Shown: positions 15,561 to 24,653 of the stretch, in pieces
How positions within the stretch are numbered: the stretch's first letter is position 1
How the letters are laid out: each line of letters starts with the position of its first letter
DNA from: Lachnospiraceae bacterium
GTDB lineage: Bacteria > Bacillota > Clostridia > Lachnospirales > Lachnospiraceae
Assembly: GCA_022774505.1 (NCBI GenBank)
Contig: JALFLW010000012.1
Location: 1 to 43,599, forward strand
DNA length: 43,599 bases
Direction: 5' to 3'
Made by a program: the position numbers and the translations under genes
The notes under the pieces: model-generated
The model's input: only the letters and a program-made list of their open reading frames with translations
Databases searched by the model: none
Told to the model about the DNA's origin: nothing

Positions 15561-17957
15561 TTACAAATAGCTTGTTAATGTAAGTTTTCTGTTTTTTAAT
15601 TCCAGCATTACTGCTCCCTGTTGATCAGTACGAAAAATCTTACTGCCGCATTGCTGCAGACGATCCAGTAATTCACGATGGGGGTGTCCGTAAGAATTTT
15701 TTTGTCCACAGGAGATCAGGGCATACTCAGGTCTGACATAAGAAAGAAATTCGTCACCGGTAGAATTTTTGGAGCCATGATGTGCTGCCTTTAATACAGT
15801 ATAGTGATCAGGCAGTCCGTATTGACGACGCAGTTTAGGGGATTTTAATATGTTTTGCACATACTCCTCTCCTTCTCCGGCCAGATCTCCGGTCAAAAGA
15901 CAGCTAAAATTTTGGCATTGCAGGCTTAAAACAACGGATTCCTCATTTGGCGATCCGTAATCTGTTCCGGAAGGCGGATTTAAGCAGATAAAAGAAACAG
16001 AACCTTCCTGCAGGTGCATTCCGGCTGACAAATTACTTACAGGTATATTTTTTTTATAAGCTTCCTGACGGAGGAGGCGGTATCTATCCTTATTTGTATC
16101 TGAAACGTCAGGAAGCAGCAGCATACCTATGGTATAGCTGTCACCGCTCATTTGCAAAAGTTCAATAAGACCATTGACGTGATCTTCATCTGCGTGAGTG
16201 GCGATCATATAATCAAGCCTGCGGATCCCCTTTGACTTGAGAAATGGAAGCAGACGGTATTTTCCAACCTGTTTTTCGCTCGTACTTCCTCCATCAAGAA
16301 GGATGTTTTTATGATCGGTAGTATGGATATAGATGCCATCACCCTGCCCGACATCCAGGAGAGTCAATTGTAATGCAGAGGATGGAAAATGCAATAAAAC
16401 AGGAATACAGAGGATAGGAACAAGTTTTCCGATAAATTTTCGATGCTGCCGCATTGTTTTAAGCTGACCCGTCATTCCTGCATATTCCAGCTGATCGATC
16501 GCGTTTGAGCAATACCATTGCCATACCAGAAATCCGGTCAGTATCAGATAATATAAAAGAAGCTGCCACCATTCGGGTTTTCCAATAATCTGCATATGCC
16601 CCGGCAGCTTTTGGAAGAACAGACATATTTTTTCGTAAAGTTTAAGCAGCCAATACGAGTTGGCAAGTATCCCTTTTCCAAGGGGAAGATATAGACTGCC
16701 GGCAATACCTCCCAAGAAAGAAAAAATAACTAAAAAAGAGGCAAGAGGAATGATCAGTAGATTGATCAATATGCCGTATAAAGGAACCTCGGAAAAGAAA
16801 TATAAAACGACCGGTAAGGAAGATAATTGTATGGATGCACTTAAAAGCAGCATTTTTCCTGCGTTTATAAGAAGATTATGCAGAAATATTAAAAATACAC
16901 CGGATTTATAATTTGCTTTAAGCTCTCTTTCCTGCTGATGGAAAAGTCGTCGTCTGCGTTTACATTCCCAGTGATCACCATACCAGATATCCTCTAAAAC
17001 AGGCATTATGACATATATCCCGGTCATTGCTCCAAATGAAAGAAGAAAACTGCAGGAAAACAGGGCAAAAGGTTTTTGCAAAAGGATTATGACGGCGGCC
17101 AATGCCAGAGCGTTTTTGCCATCATATGTCCGTTCAAACAGGCAGGAGCCAAGCAGCAGGATCATCATTATAATGGCTCTGCTGGTGGAAATACTAAAGT
17201 CGGTCATCCTTCCATAGCATACTATTACAAAGATGCTGAGAAATATGGAAAATTTTTCGGGGACGGATAGTTTTCTAAGGAGTTTAAGAAAGGCCATTCC
17301 GATCATTGTAACATGCAGCCCGCTGATAGCCAGTAAATGACCGATCCCGCTTTCCTGATAAAGATTTTGTATGTTAAGATCAAGTAATGATTTATCGCCG
17401 AGTATCATGGCGGTTATAATACCATTTTCTTTTTCGGGCAGGCAGTTTGCATATGTTTGTGCCATTTGGCCGCGGATATGGTATAGGAGCTGCTGAAGCT
17501 TAGAATCAATGCCATAGGGACCTGTAGATAAAGAATCCAGAGATGCTACTTTATACTCATAATAGATTCCTTTTTCTTTATAATATTTCCGTCTGTCAAA
17601 CATGCCGGGATTGCGGGCTGTTTGAAATTTTTGCAGTATGCCGTGCATGCCCAGTCTGTCACCTGGATGCAGTTCACAGGAATCTGTCAGTGTTACATAA
17701 AGTCGGTTTTGATGATATTTTGCCGGATCATTTTGAAAACGAAGGGTACAATTCTTTAAATAGATCAAGGTGCAGTCTGATCGTCCTTTTCGAAGGCATA
17801 TCTGCTCTACGGTCCCTTGTGCGACAGCAGGTATCTTGGTATCAAATATATCCTCCAAACAATAATACCGGGCATCATCCTTTTCAGAATAAATGGCCCG
17901 GTATAAAAGAAATAATGATAATAATCCAGCTAATATCCAAATAAATGGTCTTTTGAT
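15561..17957 (-). CDS. comEC: ComEC/Rec2 DNA-uptake channel, apparent AUC start
   Basis: A 798-aa polytopic membrane protein for DNA uptake. Order: an N-terminal helix, an OB-like extracellular domain (about 40-160), the competence membrane domain ('GIGHLLAISGLHVTMIG' near 200) with about ten helices, and a C-terminal metallo-beta-lactamase domain ('LDVGQGDGIYI', 'ATHADEDHVNGL' near 587, 'AAHHGSKNST'). The first plain start (TTG at 17858) would delete the first helix and has no ribosome site. Extending in frame restores KRPFIWILAGLLSLFLLYRA, the usual ComEC N-terminus, and the only codon placed for AGGGGGAG (17961-17970) is ATC at 17957. It lies last in the comEA-RR-kinase-GerMN-comEC cluster, 11 bases after the GerMN stop. 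Confidence 0.88.
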   Translation of the reverse strand: MKRPFIWILAGLLSLFLLYRAIYSEKDDARYYCLEDIFDTKIPAVAQGTVEQICLRKGRSDCTLIYLKNCTLRFQNDPAKYHQNRLYVTLTDSCELHPGDRLGMHGILQKFQTARNPGMFDRRKYYKEKGIYYEYKVASLDSLSTGPYGIDSKLQQLLYHIRGQMAQTYANCLPEKENGIITAMILGDKSLLDLNIQNLYQESGIGHLLAISGLHVTMIGMAFLKLLRKLSVPEKFSIFLSIFVIVCYGRMTDFSISTSRAIIMMILLLGSCLFERTYDGKNALALAAVIILLQKPFALFSCSFLLSFGAMTGIYVIMPVLEDIWYGDHWECKRRRRLFHQQERELKANYKSGVFLIFLHNLLINAGKMLLLSASIQLSSLPVVLYFFSEVPLYGILINLLIIPLASFLVIFSFLGGIAGSLYLPLGKGILANSYWLLKLYEKICLFFQKLPGHMQIIGKPEWWQLLLYYLILTGFLVWQWYCSNAIDQLEYAGMTGQLKTMRQHRKFIGKLVPILCIPVLLHFPSSALQLTLLDVGQGDGIYIHTTDHKNILLDGGSTSEKQVGKYRLLPFLKSKGIRRLDYMIATHADEDHVNGLIELLQMSGDSYTIGMLLLPDVSDTNKDRYRLLRQEAYKKNIPVSNLSAGMHLQEGSVSFICLNPPSGTDYGSPNEESVVLSLQCQNFSCLLTGDLAGEGEEYVQNILKSPKLRRQYGLPDHYTVLKAAHHGSKNSTGDEFLSYVRPEYALISCGQKNSYGHPHRELLDRLQQCGSKIFRTDQQGAVMLELKNRKLTLTSYL

Positions 17958-17968
17958 AAACTCTCCCC

Positions 17969-18949
17969 CTACTCTTGTACAACGATGTCCAGATTACGCT
18001 CAAAGGCTGAACCAAAATCAATGGTATCATTATAGAGCAAGACCTGTTCTCCGTTGATACTAAATTGTACTTTATTGATATTATTTAATTCAACCAGTGT
18101 ATTTACAACGGAATAAATGGTCGCTTCCGCAGAAATATTGGTACGTTTCTTTAAGAAATCCTCTGAGAAATCAACATAGCAGGTATTCTCCTTTACAGAT
18201 ATTTTATTTAATTCTGTTTTTTCGGGAATGGTTGCTTTTATTTCATCGGGATCAACACCATCAATGGAATATGGTCCGCGGATAAGCTGTTCTACTGCCA
18301 GCTGTTCCAAAGGAATTGTTGCATCGTAAGTAATATCCACCGGAACCTTCATGAGATTTGTTCCGGTTTTATCACTAAAATACATATTTAAGGTTGCTTT
18401 TTGTTTGTAAGTTGTTTCGCCACCGGTGTTATCAATAAATGAATCTGCTGTCATATATCCTACGGCATCCAGATTTGAATCAGTCAATGGTTGACCGGCA
18501 ACGTAGAATTGTACTGTATCCACATCTTTGATCTGACATAATGTTTTTACGATAGCGGCACGTCGTAATATTTCAGATACACCCTTTAGTTTGCTGTAGC
18601 CTGAGCTTAGATAGAGAGTTAACTGTCCCTGGGTCTCAAACATATATTCATCAATCGTAACATCATCAGGAAGAGCTTTACGAAGTCCTATATCGTCAGG
18701 CTCCTCTTTCAGTTTTTTTAAAAACTCTTTGATCAGTGCATCGCCGCTTTTTGCATGGGGAGTATATTTCTCATAGCCAACTTTTGTTTCATTAGCATCA
18801 GGACAGAATATATAATATCCGGTATATTTTGCTTTTTTGTGAAAGGAACATCCATTACAAACAAGCAAAACCATAAACAGGACTGCGGTAAAAATACTTA
18901 GTCGTATCAGACAGTTTTTATGGGAAAAATCTGTTATCTGTAACTGCAT
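17969..18949 (-). CDS. Lipoprotein with two GerMN domains
   Basis: A 326-aa predicted lipoprotein with a signal peptide ending in 'LLVCNGC' (Cys34). Two GerMN-type domains follow, one around 90-185 ('FETQGQLTLYLSSGYSKLKG') and one around 205-320 ('VKENTCYVDFSEDFLKKRT', 'LNNINKVQFSINGEQ'). GerMN domains occur in GerM of spore formers and in lipoproteins beside sensor kinases, where they sit on the outer membrane face. The ATG at 18949 is chosen for its GAGGAG and signal peptide; the frame is open upstream to 19000. It lies 40 bases after the histidine kinase gene, so it may modulate that kinase (inference from position). Confidence 0.85.
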   Translation of the reverse strand: MQLQITDFSHKNCLIRLSIFTAVLFMVLLVCNGCSFHKKAKYTGYYIFCPDANETKVGYEKYTPHAKSGDALIKEFLKKLKEEPDDIGLRKALPDDVTIDEYMFETQGQLTLYLSSGYSKLKGVSEILRRAAIVKTLCQIKDVDTVQFYVAGQPLTDSNLDAVGYMTADSFIDNTGGETTYKQKATLNMYFSDKTGTNLMKVPVDITYDATIPLEQLAVEQLIRGPYSIDGVDPDEIKATIPEKTELNKISVKENTCYVDFSEDFLKKRTNISAEATIYSVVNTLVELNNINKVQFSINGEQVLLYNDTIDFGSAFERNLDIVVQE

Positions 18950-18989
18950 AGCTGCTCCTCTTTTCATTGATTGCTGTTGGTAGAAAAAG

Positions 18990-20423
18990 TTATGGAACAT
19001 AGGTAAGAGGAACTCTTACTGTAAATGTTGTTCCTTCTTTTTCTTTGCTGTAAAGCTTTATAGAACCACGATGTAATAACACAGAGCTTCGGGTAAGGGA
19101 AAGTCCGAGTCCGGTACCGCCGGTATCACGGGATCTTGCTTTATCCACTCTGTAGAAACGTTCAAATACATTGTCCTGAACATCCTCAGGGATACCTACA
19201 CCTGAATCCTGAACAGTGACATAGAAAAATTTATGGTCGGCATTTAACGTGACGCGGACCCATCCGTCATCATAATTGTATTTGATTGCATTTTCGATAA
19301 GATTGTTTAGAGCGATGGACATTTTTGTCTCATCAATATCAGCCATTACCGGTCGGTAGCTTTCATAGATAAGCTCAATATTACGTTCTGCAGCGATTGG
19401 CCTCAATCGTTTTAAGAGCTGCTCCAGCAGGTCATTGATACTCATATTTGTTACTTCCATCTGGGAAGTGTTTTTGTCCATTTTGACCATGGAGAGCAGA
19501 TCATTGATGATCTTTGTCATTCGCTCGATTTCATTGGTGATATCTCCGAGAAATTCCCGATAGATTTCCTCCGGCATTCCCTGTTGTGAAAGAAGGGAAT
19601 CGGCTAATACTTTCATAGACGCAATCGGTGTTTTTAATTCATGCGACACATTGGAAACAAATTCCTGACGGTCTGCATCCTGATTTTGGATAACGTCGAT
19701 CATTTGATTAAATGAGTCAGAAATACTGCTGACCTCAGAAAATCCATGCATGTTTAATTTTACATTCATATCACCCTGAGATATCTCATTGATAGATGAT
19801 GTGATCTGTTTTAATGGTCTGGCAAGCAGTGTGGAATACATGATCGCACCAAGAATGATAAGGATCGTAAGTATCAACAGAAGGATATATACCTGTCGTT
19901 TGACTGCGTTTGCCATCAGATGCAGGCTTTTTGTAGAAAAGCTCATGATGATAACACCATCTGTACTCTGTTTTGAGGAATCCACGATCGGCATTGTGAG
20001 CTGTACATACTCTCCTAATTCATTTATGTATTTTCCGTCAGCTCCCTCAAAACATTTAACGACTTCTGTAGAGATAACTGTTTTCCCGTTTTCTAAGCCA
20101 TAGGTATCAAGAATGATGCGTAAATTCTGATCGACAAGAATGATCCTGCCCTGATATATTTCTGCAATCTGTGCAGTTTCCTCATCTACTTCCTCACTGT
20201 CATGATCTACCAGATAGCCGGAAGAAGTTACAAGATTGGAAATCATTGTACCATAAGACTGCAGGTCATCGACACGCTGTGATACAAGTTTTGATTCATA
20301 TGCATTTGTTATTACAAAAGAAAAAATATATAGAGGAACCAATCCCATTATTAAAAAAACACTCAGTACCTGTACCCGCATACTGCGCAGAAAATACAGA
20401 ACCCTGCCCAGAAATTGTTTCAA
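18990..20423 (-). CDS. Sensor histidine kinase (WalK/PhoR type)
   Basis: A 477-aa membrane kinase: helix 1 at about 17-39, an extracellular sensor domain 40-176, helix 2 at 177-199, HAMP 200-250, then HisKA with phospho-acceptor His261 in 'NVSHELKTPIASM', and an HATPase domain ('NNLIENAIKYN', 'VQDSGVGIPEDVQ', 'GTGLGLSLT'). The start is TTG at 20423 with AGGGAAGGA upstream. It lies 56 bases after the response regulator and must be its partner. The signal is unknown; the sensor region looks like the extracellular dCache/PAS-like domain common in this class. Confidence 0.93.
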   Translation of the reverse strand: MKQFLGRVLYFLRSMRVQVLSVFLIMGLVPLYIFSFVITNAYESKLVSQRVDDLQSYGTMISNLVTSSGYLVDHDSEEVDEETAQIAEIYQGRIILVDQNLRIILDTYGLENGKTVISTEVVKCFEGADGKYINELGEYVQLTMPIVDSSKQSTDGVIIMSFSTKSLHLMANAVKRQVYILLLILTILIILGAIMYSTLLARPLKQITSSINEISQGDMNVKLNMHGFSEVSSISDSFNQMIDVIQNQDADRQEFVSNVSHELKTPIASMKVLADSLLSQQGMPEEIYREFLGDITNEIERMTKIINDLLSMVKMDKNTSQMEVTNMSINDLLEQLLKRLRPIAAERNIELIYESYRPVMADIDETKMSIALNNLIENAIKYNYDDGWVRVTLNADHKFFYVTVQDSGVGIPEDVQDNVFERFYRVDKARSRDTGGTGLGLSLTRSSVLLHRGSIKLYSKEKEGTTFTVRVPLTYVP

Positions 20424-20479
20424 AACGTATCCTTCCCTGCTAATTTACAGCACAAGTTATTTTTCGCCCATTTCGCGGT

Positions 20480-21169
20480 TTATTTCTGAAAATAATATCC
20501 AACACCCCATTTTGTATGTATATACTTTGGATCGCTGGGTTTTTTCTCGATTTTTTCACGAAGACGCCGGATATGTACATCAACTGTCCGGACATCTCCG
20601 GGATAATCATATCCCCAGACTGTATTCAAGAGGTCCTCACGGCTGTATACTTTATTGGGATGAACCATTAACAGCTCTAACAGATCAAATTCTTTTGCGG
20701 TAAGGTTCACTTCGCTATCTTCTATATATGCTCTGCGGCTGTCACAGTCAACCTTTAAGACATCGTAGGTAAGGAGCTTGGAATCTTCTTCACGGGAATG
20801 TCCGGCATTGCTGCGTCGTATAATTGCTTTGATACGTGCCTTCACTTCGAGAATGTTAAAAGGCTTCGTAATATAATCATCTGCACCATATTCGAGACCA
20901 AGGATCTTATCCATGTCATCCCCCTTGGCGGTCAACATAATGACCGGTACATCAGAAAACTCCCGGACCTGTTGACAAACCTCAAATCCTGTAAGAACCG
21001 GAAGCATGACATCTAATAGTACGACATCATAAGAATTTTTGTGGATCAAATCCAATGCCTCCTGCCCGTCGTATGCACAATCTACATCCATTCCATCCTG
21101 TTCCAGACTGAAACGGATCCCCTTTACGATAAGTTTTTCATCGTCAACAACCAGAACCTTTCTTGCCAT
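20480..21169 (-). CDS. OmpR/PhoB-family response regulator
   Basis: A 229-aa regulator: receiver domain with acidic pocket 'VVDDE', phospho-acceptor Asp53 in 'VVLLDVMLP' and Lys in 'IMLTAKGD'; a winged-helix DNA-binding domain from about 130 ('LTAKEFDLLELLMVHPNKVYSREDLL', 'DVHIRRLREKI', 'WGVGYYF'). GGGGGAG precedes the ATG. It lies 30 bases after comEA and before the kinase, lipoprotein and comEC. The order suggests one transcript starting at comEA, though an internal promoter cannot be excluded. Confidence 0.95.
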   Translation of the reverse strand: MARKVLVVDDEKLIVKGIRFSLEQDGMDVDCAYDGQEALDLIHKNSYDVVLLDVMLPVLTGFEVCQQVREFSDVPVIMLTAKGDDMDKILGLEYGADDYITKPFNILEVKARIKAIIRRSNAGHSREEDSKLLTYDVLKVDCDSRRAYIEDSEVNLTAKEFDLLELLMVHPNKVYSREDLLNTVWGYDYPGDVRTVDVHIRRLREKIEKKPSDPKYIHTKWGVGYYFQK

Positions 21170-21199
21170 AATGCTCCCCCTAAATATTTTTGATTCTAT

Positions 21200-21823
21200 T
21201 TATACTGTGATCTGATCTTTGATCCGGTTATAGATTCCCTCTTTAATCCCGGAAATTTTCATGATATCTTCAATAGAAGCAAAGCTTCCGTTTTCGGTGC
21301 GGTAATCAATAATGAGCCGGGCTTTTGCAGCACCAATGCCGGCCAGCGTCATTAATTGTGTCTGATCCGCCTGATTTATATTGACTAGCCCTGAATCTGT
21401 TGAAGAGTCATCGGTGTTTTTGGTATCACTGCCCGTGTATTGTTTTTTCTTTCTTTTTCGTGGAATGATGATCTGTTCCCCATCTACCAGAGGCCGGGCC
21501 TGATTGACTGCACTTTTATCTGCCTTTTTGGTAAAACCGCCTGCAGATTCTAAGGCATCACAAACTCTGGAATTCCCTGAAAAACGATAGACTCCCGGGT
21601 TTTTAACAGCACCACAGATATAGACAGCACATTCCGTTTCTGCAGCTGCATTCCCCTTTGCAGTGCCGGTTCCATCAGATACTATGGGAGACTCTGTATA
21701 CGGGCTGCTGTCCCACTGCTGTGTAGATGCAGAATTACTCTCAGATGTACGAAGATACAATACCGCTGATGATCCGAGAAAGAATATACATACTACGATT
21801 GCGATCAATGTTTGTCTTTTCAT
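21200..21823 (-). CDS. comEA: ComEA-type DNA-binding competence protein
   Basis: A 207-aa membrane-anchored DNA receptor. A single N-terminal helix (7-24) is followed by a Ser/Thr-rich linker, a SLBB domain ('VYICGAVKNPGVYRFSGNSRVCDALESAGGF') and a C-terminal double helix-hairpin-helix ('VNINQADQTQLMTLAGIGAAKARLIIDYR', 'IEDIMKISGIKEGIYNRI'). This is the standard Firmicutes ComEA layout. AGGAGG lies 7 bases before the ATG. It heads a five-gene cluster that ends with comEC, so both membrane parts of the uptake channel bracket a two-component system and a GerMN lipoprotein. Confidence 0.93.
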   Translation of the reverse strand: MKRQTLIAIVVCIFFLGSSAVLYLRTSESNSASTQQWDSSPYTESPIVSDGTGTAKGNAAAETECAVYICGAVKNPGVYRFSGNSRVCDALESAGGFTKKADKSAVNQARPLVDGEQIIIPRKRKKKQYTGSDTKNTDDSSTDSGLVNINQADQTQLMTLAGIGAAKARLIIDYRTENGSFASIEDIMKISGIKEGIYNRIKDQITV

Positions 21824-21933
21824 AAAAATACCTCCTATGAATGAAAATCATAGCAGATATATCATATTATGCGAATCTATTTATATTCTAACGAATCCTG
21901 TAAAAAAAACAATAGCACTTTTAAAAAAAATTA

Positions 21934-22368
21934 TTAATTTTTTTTAAAAACTATGATTCCGGCAAGAAACAGGCCGACTCCTAAAAGCTTTAACCAGTCA
22001 AAGCCTGTTTTTTCTACACCAAACAGACCAAATAATTCTATCAGATAGGCTGCGATCAGCTGAGCGGCCACGATCAGCATGACTGCTTTGGCGGGACCAA
22101 GCTGGTCCATTCCGACAATGACTGTATATGTGATAAATGCCCCGATCACTCCGCCCAAAAGCATATAACGCGGCTGTACTTTCAGAAGTCCTGCTATCTC
22201 CCCTTCCCTGCCGGTAAAAAACCAGGCGGCAATGCATACCAGAAGGGCAGTCAGCTGTACAAATGCCGCAGATATCCAGACGCTTGTCTGTTTTGTGACT
22301 TCTGTATTAAAAACGCCCTGTACACTCATCAAAATGCCCGATACCAAAGAAATAATAAATCCCCACAT
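21934..22368 (-). CDS. DMT-superfamily small transporter (YdcZ/DUF606 type)
   Basis: A 144-aa integral membrane protein with five predicted helices, starting 'MWGFIISLVSGILMSVQGVFNTEV' and ending 'LGVGLFLAGIIVFKKN'. The 'SVQGVFN' start, the 'LLGGVIGAFITYTVIVGMDQLGPAKA' middle and the 'VAAQLIAAYLIELFGLFG' helix are typical of the YdcZ/DUF606 family, whose members act as pairs or homodimers and whose substrate is unknown. Only one copy is present. GGAGG precedes the ATG, and a TATTTTGG/CCAAAATA inverted repeat (22385-22410) lies in its leader. Confidence 0.88.
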   Translation of the reverse strand: MWGFIISLVSGILMSVQGVFNTEVTKQTSVWISAAFVQLTALLVCIAAWFFTGREGEIAGLLKVQPRYMLLGGVIGAFITYTVIVGMDQLGPAKAVMLIVAAQLIAAYLIELFGLFGVEKTGFDWLKLLGVGLFLAGIIVFKKN

Positions 22369-22384
22369 AAATCTTCCTCCATGT

Positions 22385-22410
22385 TATTTTGGGTAAGTAT
22401 AGCCAAAATA
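22385..22410 (-). promoter_or_regulatory. Inverted repeat in the leader of the YdcZ-type gene
   Basis: An 8-bp TATTTTGG/CCAAAATA repeat with a 10-base loop, ending about 16 bases before the start codon. It may be an operator or an RNA stem near the ribosome site. Confidence 0.35.
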
Positions 22411-22474
22411 TATGTGATTTATGCGGGGATCATGATAAAAAAGTATATTTTCAGAATTTTATGCGATAAGGAAT

Positions 22475-23650
22475 TTATAATTCTGTTAAAATTTCATCTA
22501 AAATACTGCACATAGAATCAATATGTTCTTTTTCAGCGATCAATGGAGGAACGATACGAATAATATTTGTTCCGGCACTGATAAGCACCAGTCCTTTTTC
22601 TAAGGCGGCATTTACTACTGTTCCGGCTGCTATATTTAACTCGATCCCCTGCATAAAGCCAATACCACGGACATCTGTAATACATTCATGCTTTGCGGCC
22701 AGTTTTGTCAGTTTGTCCTGAAGATAAGGTGTCAGTTCACAGACATGTTCCAGAATATGTTCTTTTTTGTAAATTTCAAAAACCTTGCAGACAGCAGCTG
22801 TTGCCAGAGGATTTCCGCCATATGTCGTGCCATGGTCTCCCGGAACAAGTGCCCTGGCTACTTCCTCCTTTGCTGCAAAAGCGCCTACAGGAACACCACA
22901 GCCTAAAGCCTTTGCACTGGTAAGGATATCAGGACAGATACCGTAATGCTGGAAGGCAAACATTTTGCCGGTACGGCCCATACCACACTGGATCTCATCA
23001 AGGATAAGCAAAATGTCCTTTTCATCACATAAAGCACGAATTCCCTTTATAAAGTCTTCAGAAGCAGGATGAATACCTCCCTCTCCCTGAAGTGTCTCCA
23101 GGATGATCGCACATGTGTCAGGTGTTACGAGATCTTTAACGCTGTCAAGATTGTTATATTTAGCGAAAGAAACACCACCGATCAACGGTTCAAAAGGCTC
23201 TCTGTAGTGCTTGGTGCCGGTAACAGAGAGAGCTCCCATGGTACGTCCGTGAAAGGAATGTTCCATGGCAATGATATGTCCTTTGTTCTGTGGATTTTTT
23301 GTGCGGGCATATTTTCTTGCAAGCTTTATGGCACCTTCGATTGCTTCAGCCCCACTGTTGGTGAAAAATACGCGATCCATTCCGGAAGCCTCACAAAGGT
23401 ATCCGGCTGCTTTGACAGCAGGTTCGTTGAAATAAAGATTGGAGACATGGATCAGTTTATCAATCTGGTCCTTAAGCCCCTGTTTATATTCTTCGTTACT
23501 GTAGCCAAGTGCTGAGACTGCAATACCGGCTCCCATATCAAGATATTTTTTGCCATTATCGTCAATGAGATACATTCCCTCGCCCTTCTCAAAGGTGATA
23601 TTTCTATTGTATGTATGTATAAAATGTTGATCGGCTTTTTTGATATCCAT
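22475..23650 (-). CDS. argD: Acetylornithine aminotransferase
   Basis: A 391-aa class III PLP aminotransferase of arginine synthesis. Motifs: '[14 protein letters not shown]', '[19 protein letters not shown]', '[11 protein letters not shown]', '[23 protein letters not shown]', the PLP lysine in '[17 protein letters not shown]', and '[14 protein letters not shown]'. The length is normal. The ATG at 23650 follows GGAGG by 8 bases; the frame is open to 23683 without a better start. It follows argB with a 53-base gap and is the last gene of argC-argB-argD. Confidence 0.95.
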   Translation of the reverse strand: MDIKKADQHFIHTYNRNITFEKGEGMYLIDDNGKKYLDMGAGIAVSALGYSNEEYKQGLKDQIDKLIHVSNLYFNEPAVKAAGYLCEASGMDRVFFTNSGAEAIEGAIKLARKYARTKNPQNKGHIIAMEHSFHGRTMGALSVTGTKHYREPFEPLIGGVSFAKYNNLDSVKDLVTPDTCAIILETLQGEGGIHPASEDFIKGIRALCDEKDILLILDEIQCGMGRTGKMFAFQHYGICPDILTSAKALGCGVPVGAFAAKEEVARALVPGDHGTTYGGNPLATAAVCKVFEIYKKEHILEHVCELTPYLQDKLTKLAAKHECITDVRGIGFMQGIELNIAAGTVVNAALEKGLVLISAGTNIIRIVPPLIAEKEHIDSMCSILDEILTEL

Positions 23651-23703
23651 AAAATTATCCTCCATTTTCTGATGATCTGTCATCTTTACTGTATAGTATT
23701 GTG

Positions 23704-24621
23704 TCAGATGCGCTCATTTTCATATAATCCGCCTTCTGTGTCAATAATAGCAGTACCAATACCTTTTTTGGTAAAAAACTCTAACAGGAGACAATGTTCG
23801 ATGCGGCCGTCCAAGATATGAACTCTTCCGACACCGGCATTAACGGCATTCACGCAATTTGTTACCTTTGGAAGCATTCCGCCGTTAATTGTCCCATCAT
23901 TGATCAGATTGTGGGCATCCTCCAGACTCATAACAGAGATAAGTGTGGATGGATCATGCGGATCACGACATACTCCTTCTACATCTGTCAGGAAAGCCAG
24001 TTTTTCGGCACCTAAAGCACCGGCGATGGCACACGCAGCATCATCTGCGTTAATATTGTAAGTCTCTCCGTCTTCGCCCAGGCCGATTGGTGCAATGATC
24101 GGGATGAAATCATTTGCAAGGAGTGTTTCAATAACTAACGTATCGACTTTTTTTACATCACCTACAAATCCGATATCTTTTCCGTTTGGCTTCTTTTGAT
24201 CCACCTGAAGCAGACCACCGTCTTTTCCGGAAATCCCGACAGCTTTCACACCAAGCCGTTCTACCATTTGTACAAGATATTTATTTAACCGGTTCAGGAC
24301 CATCTCGGCAATTTCCATAGTTTCCTTATCTGTTTTGCGGAAACCATCGACAAATTCTGTCTCTTTCCCTACTTTGTTGATCCATTTACTGATCTCTTTG
24401 CCGCCACCGTGTACGATGATCGGCTGCATGCCAACCAGTTTTAAGAGGGCTACATCCTGAATTACGCTCTCTTCCAGTTTTTTGTCCAGCATGGCACTTC
24501 CACCATATTTGACAACAACAATTTTATTGTTAAAATCACGGATATAAGGAAGCGCTTCGATCAGGGTTTCTGCCTTTCCGACGATCTCATCCATATAATT
24601 TTTCTTTTCTTCTATACTCAT
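23704..24621 (-). CDS. argB: Acetylglutamate kinase
   Basis: A 305-aa amino-acid kinase that phosphorylates N-acetylglutamate. '[11 protein letters not shown]' opens the kinase fold, '[13 protein letters not shown]' binds substrate, and 'TDVEGVCRD', '[20 protein letters not shown]' and '[11 protein letters not shown]' are the ATP-site motifs. The N-terminal helix of about 20 residues is of the kind found in arginine-inhibited hexameric enzymes, so feedback inhibition is possible (inference). AAGGAG precedes the ATG. It lies 32 bases after argC. Confidence 0.96.
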   Translation of the reverse strand: MSIEEKKNYMDEIVGKAETLIEALPYIRDFNNKIVVVKYGGSAMLDKKLEESVIQDVALLKLVGMQPIIVHGGGKEISKWINKVGKETEFVDGFRKTDKETMEIAEMVLNRLNKYLVQMVERLGVKAVGISGKDGGLLQVDQKKPNGKDIGFVGDVKKVDTLVIETLLANDFIPIIAPIGLGEDGETYNINADDAACAIAGALGAEKLAFLTDVEGVCRDPHDPSTLISVMSLEDAHNLINDGTINGGMLPKVTNCVNAVNAGVGRVHILDGRIEHCLLLEFFTKKGIGTAIIDTEGGLYENERI

Positions 24622-24653
24622 TTCTCTATCTCCTTGTCTGCTGTATTATCTGA

